A DNA stretch of 40,861 nucleotides from an uncultured Clostridium sp. (GTDB lineage Bacteria > Bacillota > Clostridia > TANB77 > CAG-508): contig CANPNZ010000016.1 in NCBI GenBank assembly GCA_947575605.1, positions 1 to 40,861 on the forward strand, written 5' to 3'. Within the stretch, counting starts at the first letter, position 1. Every line of letters begins with the position of its first letter. Both the position numbers and the translations under genes were made by a program. This document shows positions 40,116-40,861 of the stretch, piece after piece. The notes beneath the pieces were generated by a model. That model worked only from the letters and a program-made list of their open reading frames with translations, had not been told where the DNA came from and did no database searches.

Positions 40116-40861
40116 CTAAACTTTTGCTTTTTCTGGATAAATTCGTTTTCCATACTTGACTTCATCTAATTTCTTTTGTAACTCCATAATTGGAATTGGC
40201 AACAAAGAAATTATAATTGTAATCATCCATTGTGTCTGATTTAATGGCACTAAGCTAAATATTTCTGCCAATGTTGGTAGTAACACAACTGAAACTTGTA
40301 TGATAGTTCCTATAAGGAAGCTACCTATTAAAAATTTATTTTCTAAAATTCCAACTTTAAAAATAGACTGTTCACTTTTTATATTAAAACTGTGCACAAG
40401 TTCTAATAATCCCATAGAAACAAATGCCATTGTTCGTCCCACCTCTAGTCCAAAGAATTTGTTTCCTAAGCTAAAGGCAACCAGTGTTAACATACCAATC
40501 ATAATACCTTCCACCACGATTTTATTCCATAATCCATCTGCAAAAATTCCTTTTTTACTATCTGCTGGCTTTCGGCTCATAATTTCTTTTTCTGGTGGTT
40601 CTAATCCAATGGCAATTGCTGGTAAAGAATCCGTTACTAAGTTAATCCATAGTAATTGTATGGCAAGTAATGGTGATTTTAGTCCTAACACTAATCCCAT
40701 AAATATCGTTACAATTTCGCCTATGTTAGTAGCAATTAAAAAGTGGATTGCCTTTTTTATATTATCATAGATATTTCGCCCTTGTTTTACCGCTTCTACA
40801 ATGGTTACAAAATTATCATCTGCTAAAATCATATCTGCTGCATTTTTAGCTACATCGGTTC
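40116..40861 (-). CDS. Calcium-type P-type ATPase, C-terminal part (cut by window edge)
   Basis: The frame is open to the right edge; 248 residues are visible. TDVAKNAADMILADDNFVTIV is the end of the hinge region, then IYDNIKKAIHFLIATNIGEI, IQLLWINLVTDSLPAIAIGLEPPE (cation-site helix), and a C-terminal group of membrane segments ending LQKKLDEVKYGKRIY. This is the SERCA-like (type IIA) pattern, so calcium export is likely. It is different from the ATPase at 36168-38501. Confidence 0.92.
   Translation of the reverse strand, partial: TDVAKNAADMILADDNFVTIVEAVKQGRNIYDNIKKAIHFLIATNIGEIVTIFMGLVLGLKSPLLAIQLLWINLVTDSLPAIAIGLEPPEKEIMSRKPADSKKGIFADGLWNKIVVEGIMIGMLTLVAFSLGNKFFGLEVGRTMAFVSMGLLELVHSFNIKSEQSIFKVGILENKFLIGSFLIGTIIQVSVVLLPTLAEIFSLVPLNQTQWMITIIISLLPIPIMELQKKLDEVKYGKRIYPEKAKV

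Noticed and set aside
1..40861. CRISPR arrays, tRNA and rRNA genes
   Set aside because: I saw no regularly spaced short repeats and no cloverleaf or rRNA-like sequence by eye; a covariance-model search would be needed to exclude small RNAs.

Overview
The window is AT-rich DNA whose genes point to a spore-forming, gut-type Clostridia-like Firmicute. Supporting genes are cwlD, a truncated pdaB, the DapL/DapF lysine branch, the rpsF-ssb-rpsR operon, an ispD/E/F methylerythritol-phosphate operon, and a prepilin-like protein. Most genes read on the minus strand. I saw no rRNA, tRNA or CRISPR array.

About 1-8200 is accessory DNA. It holds a large serine recombinase cut by the left edge, a complete diversity-generating retroelement (template repeat, reverse transcriptase, Avd, and a target gene with its variable repeat), a ribbon-helix-helix protein, a RepA_N-type replication initiator, several strong hairpins, and a DUF3791/DUF3990/nucleotidyltransferase module that looks like a toxin-antitoxin system. 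Next come a 216-bp MITE-like element with a perfect 7-bp target duplication, a truncated pdaB and a decayed NUDIX gene.

About 8800-40861 is mostly ordinary chromosome: small membrane proteins, a pair of half-size TauE/SafE proteins, rarA, ruvA, an HD protein, dapL, dapF, a GT51 glycosyltransferase, a polysaccharide deacetylase, a 2726-residue cyclic-glucan-synthase-like protein, cwlD, a receiver-GGDEF protein, rpsF-ssb-rpsR, ispF-ispE-ispD, and two P-type ATPases (one cut by the right edge). Inverted-repeat elements and a GGGACGG-core hairpin repeat lie between genes. One copy pair lies in frame inside the giant glucan synthase gene.

The most striking observation is genome-wide in character. 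Five otherwise healthy genes (serine recombinase, dapF, cwlD, the GGDEF gene, ispE) are broken by seven frameshifts. All seven occur exactly at an in-frame CGG codon, and skipping one base, so that CGGN is read as glycine, restores the conserved protein each time. Out-of-frame CGG strings are common in the same genes and cause no shift. Apart from the retroelement target gene (three CGG read normally) and one ambiguous codon at the end of a small membrane protein, I found no in-frame CGG read as arginine, including none in the 2726-codon gene. This suggests that CGG acts as a +1-shift or quadruplet glycine signal in this lineage, and that the target gene came from an organism with the ordinary code. 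A systematic assembly artefact is the main alternative.
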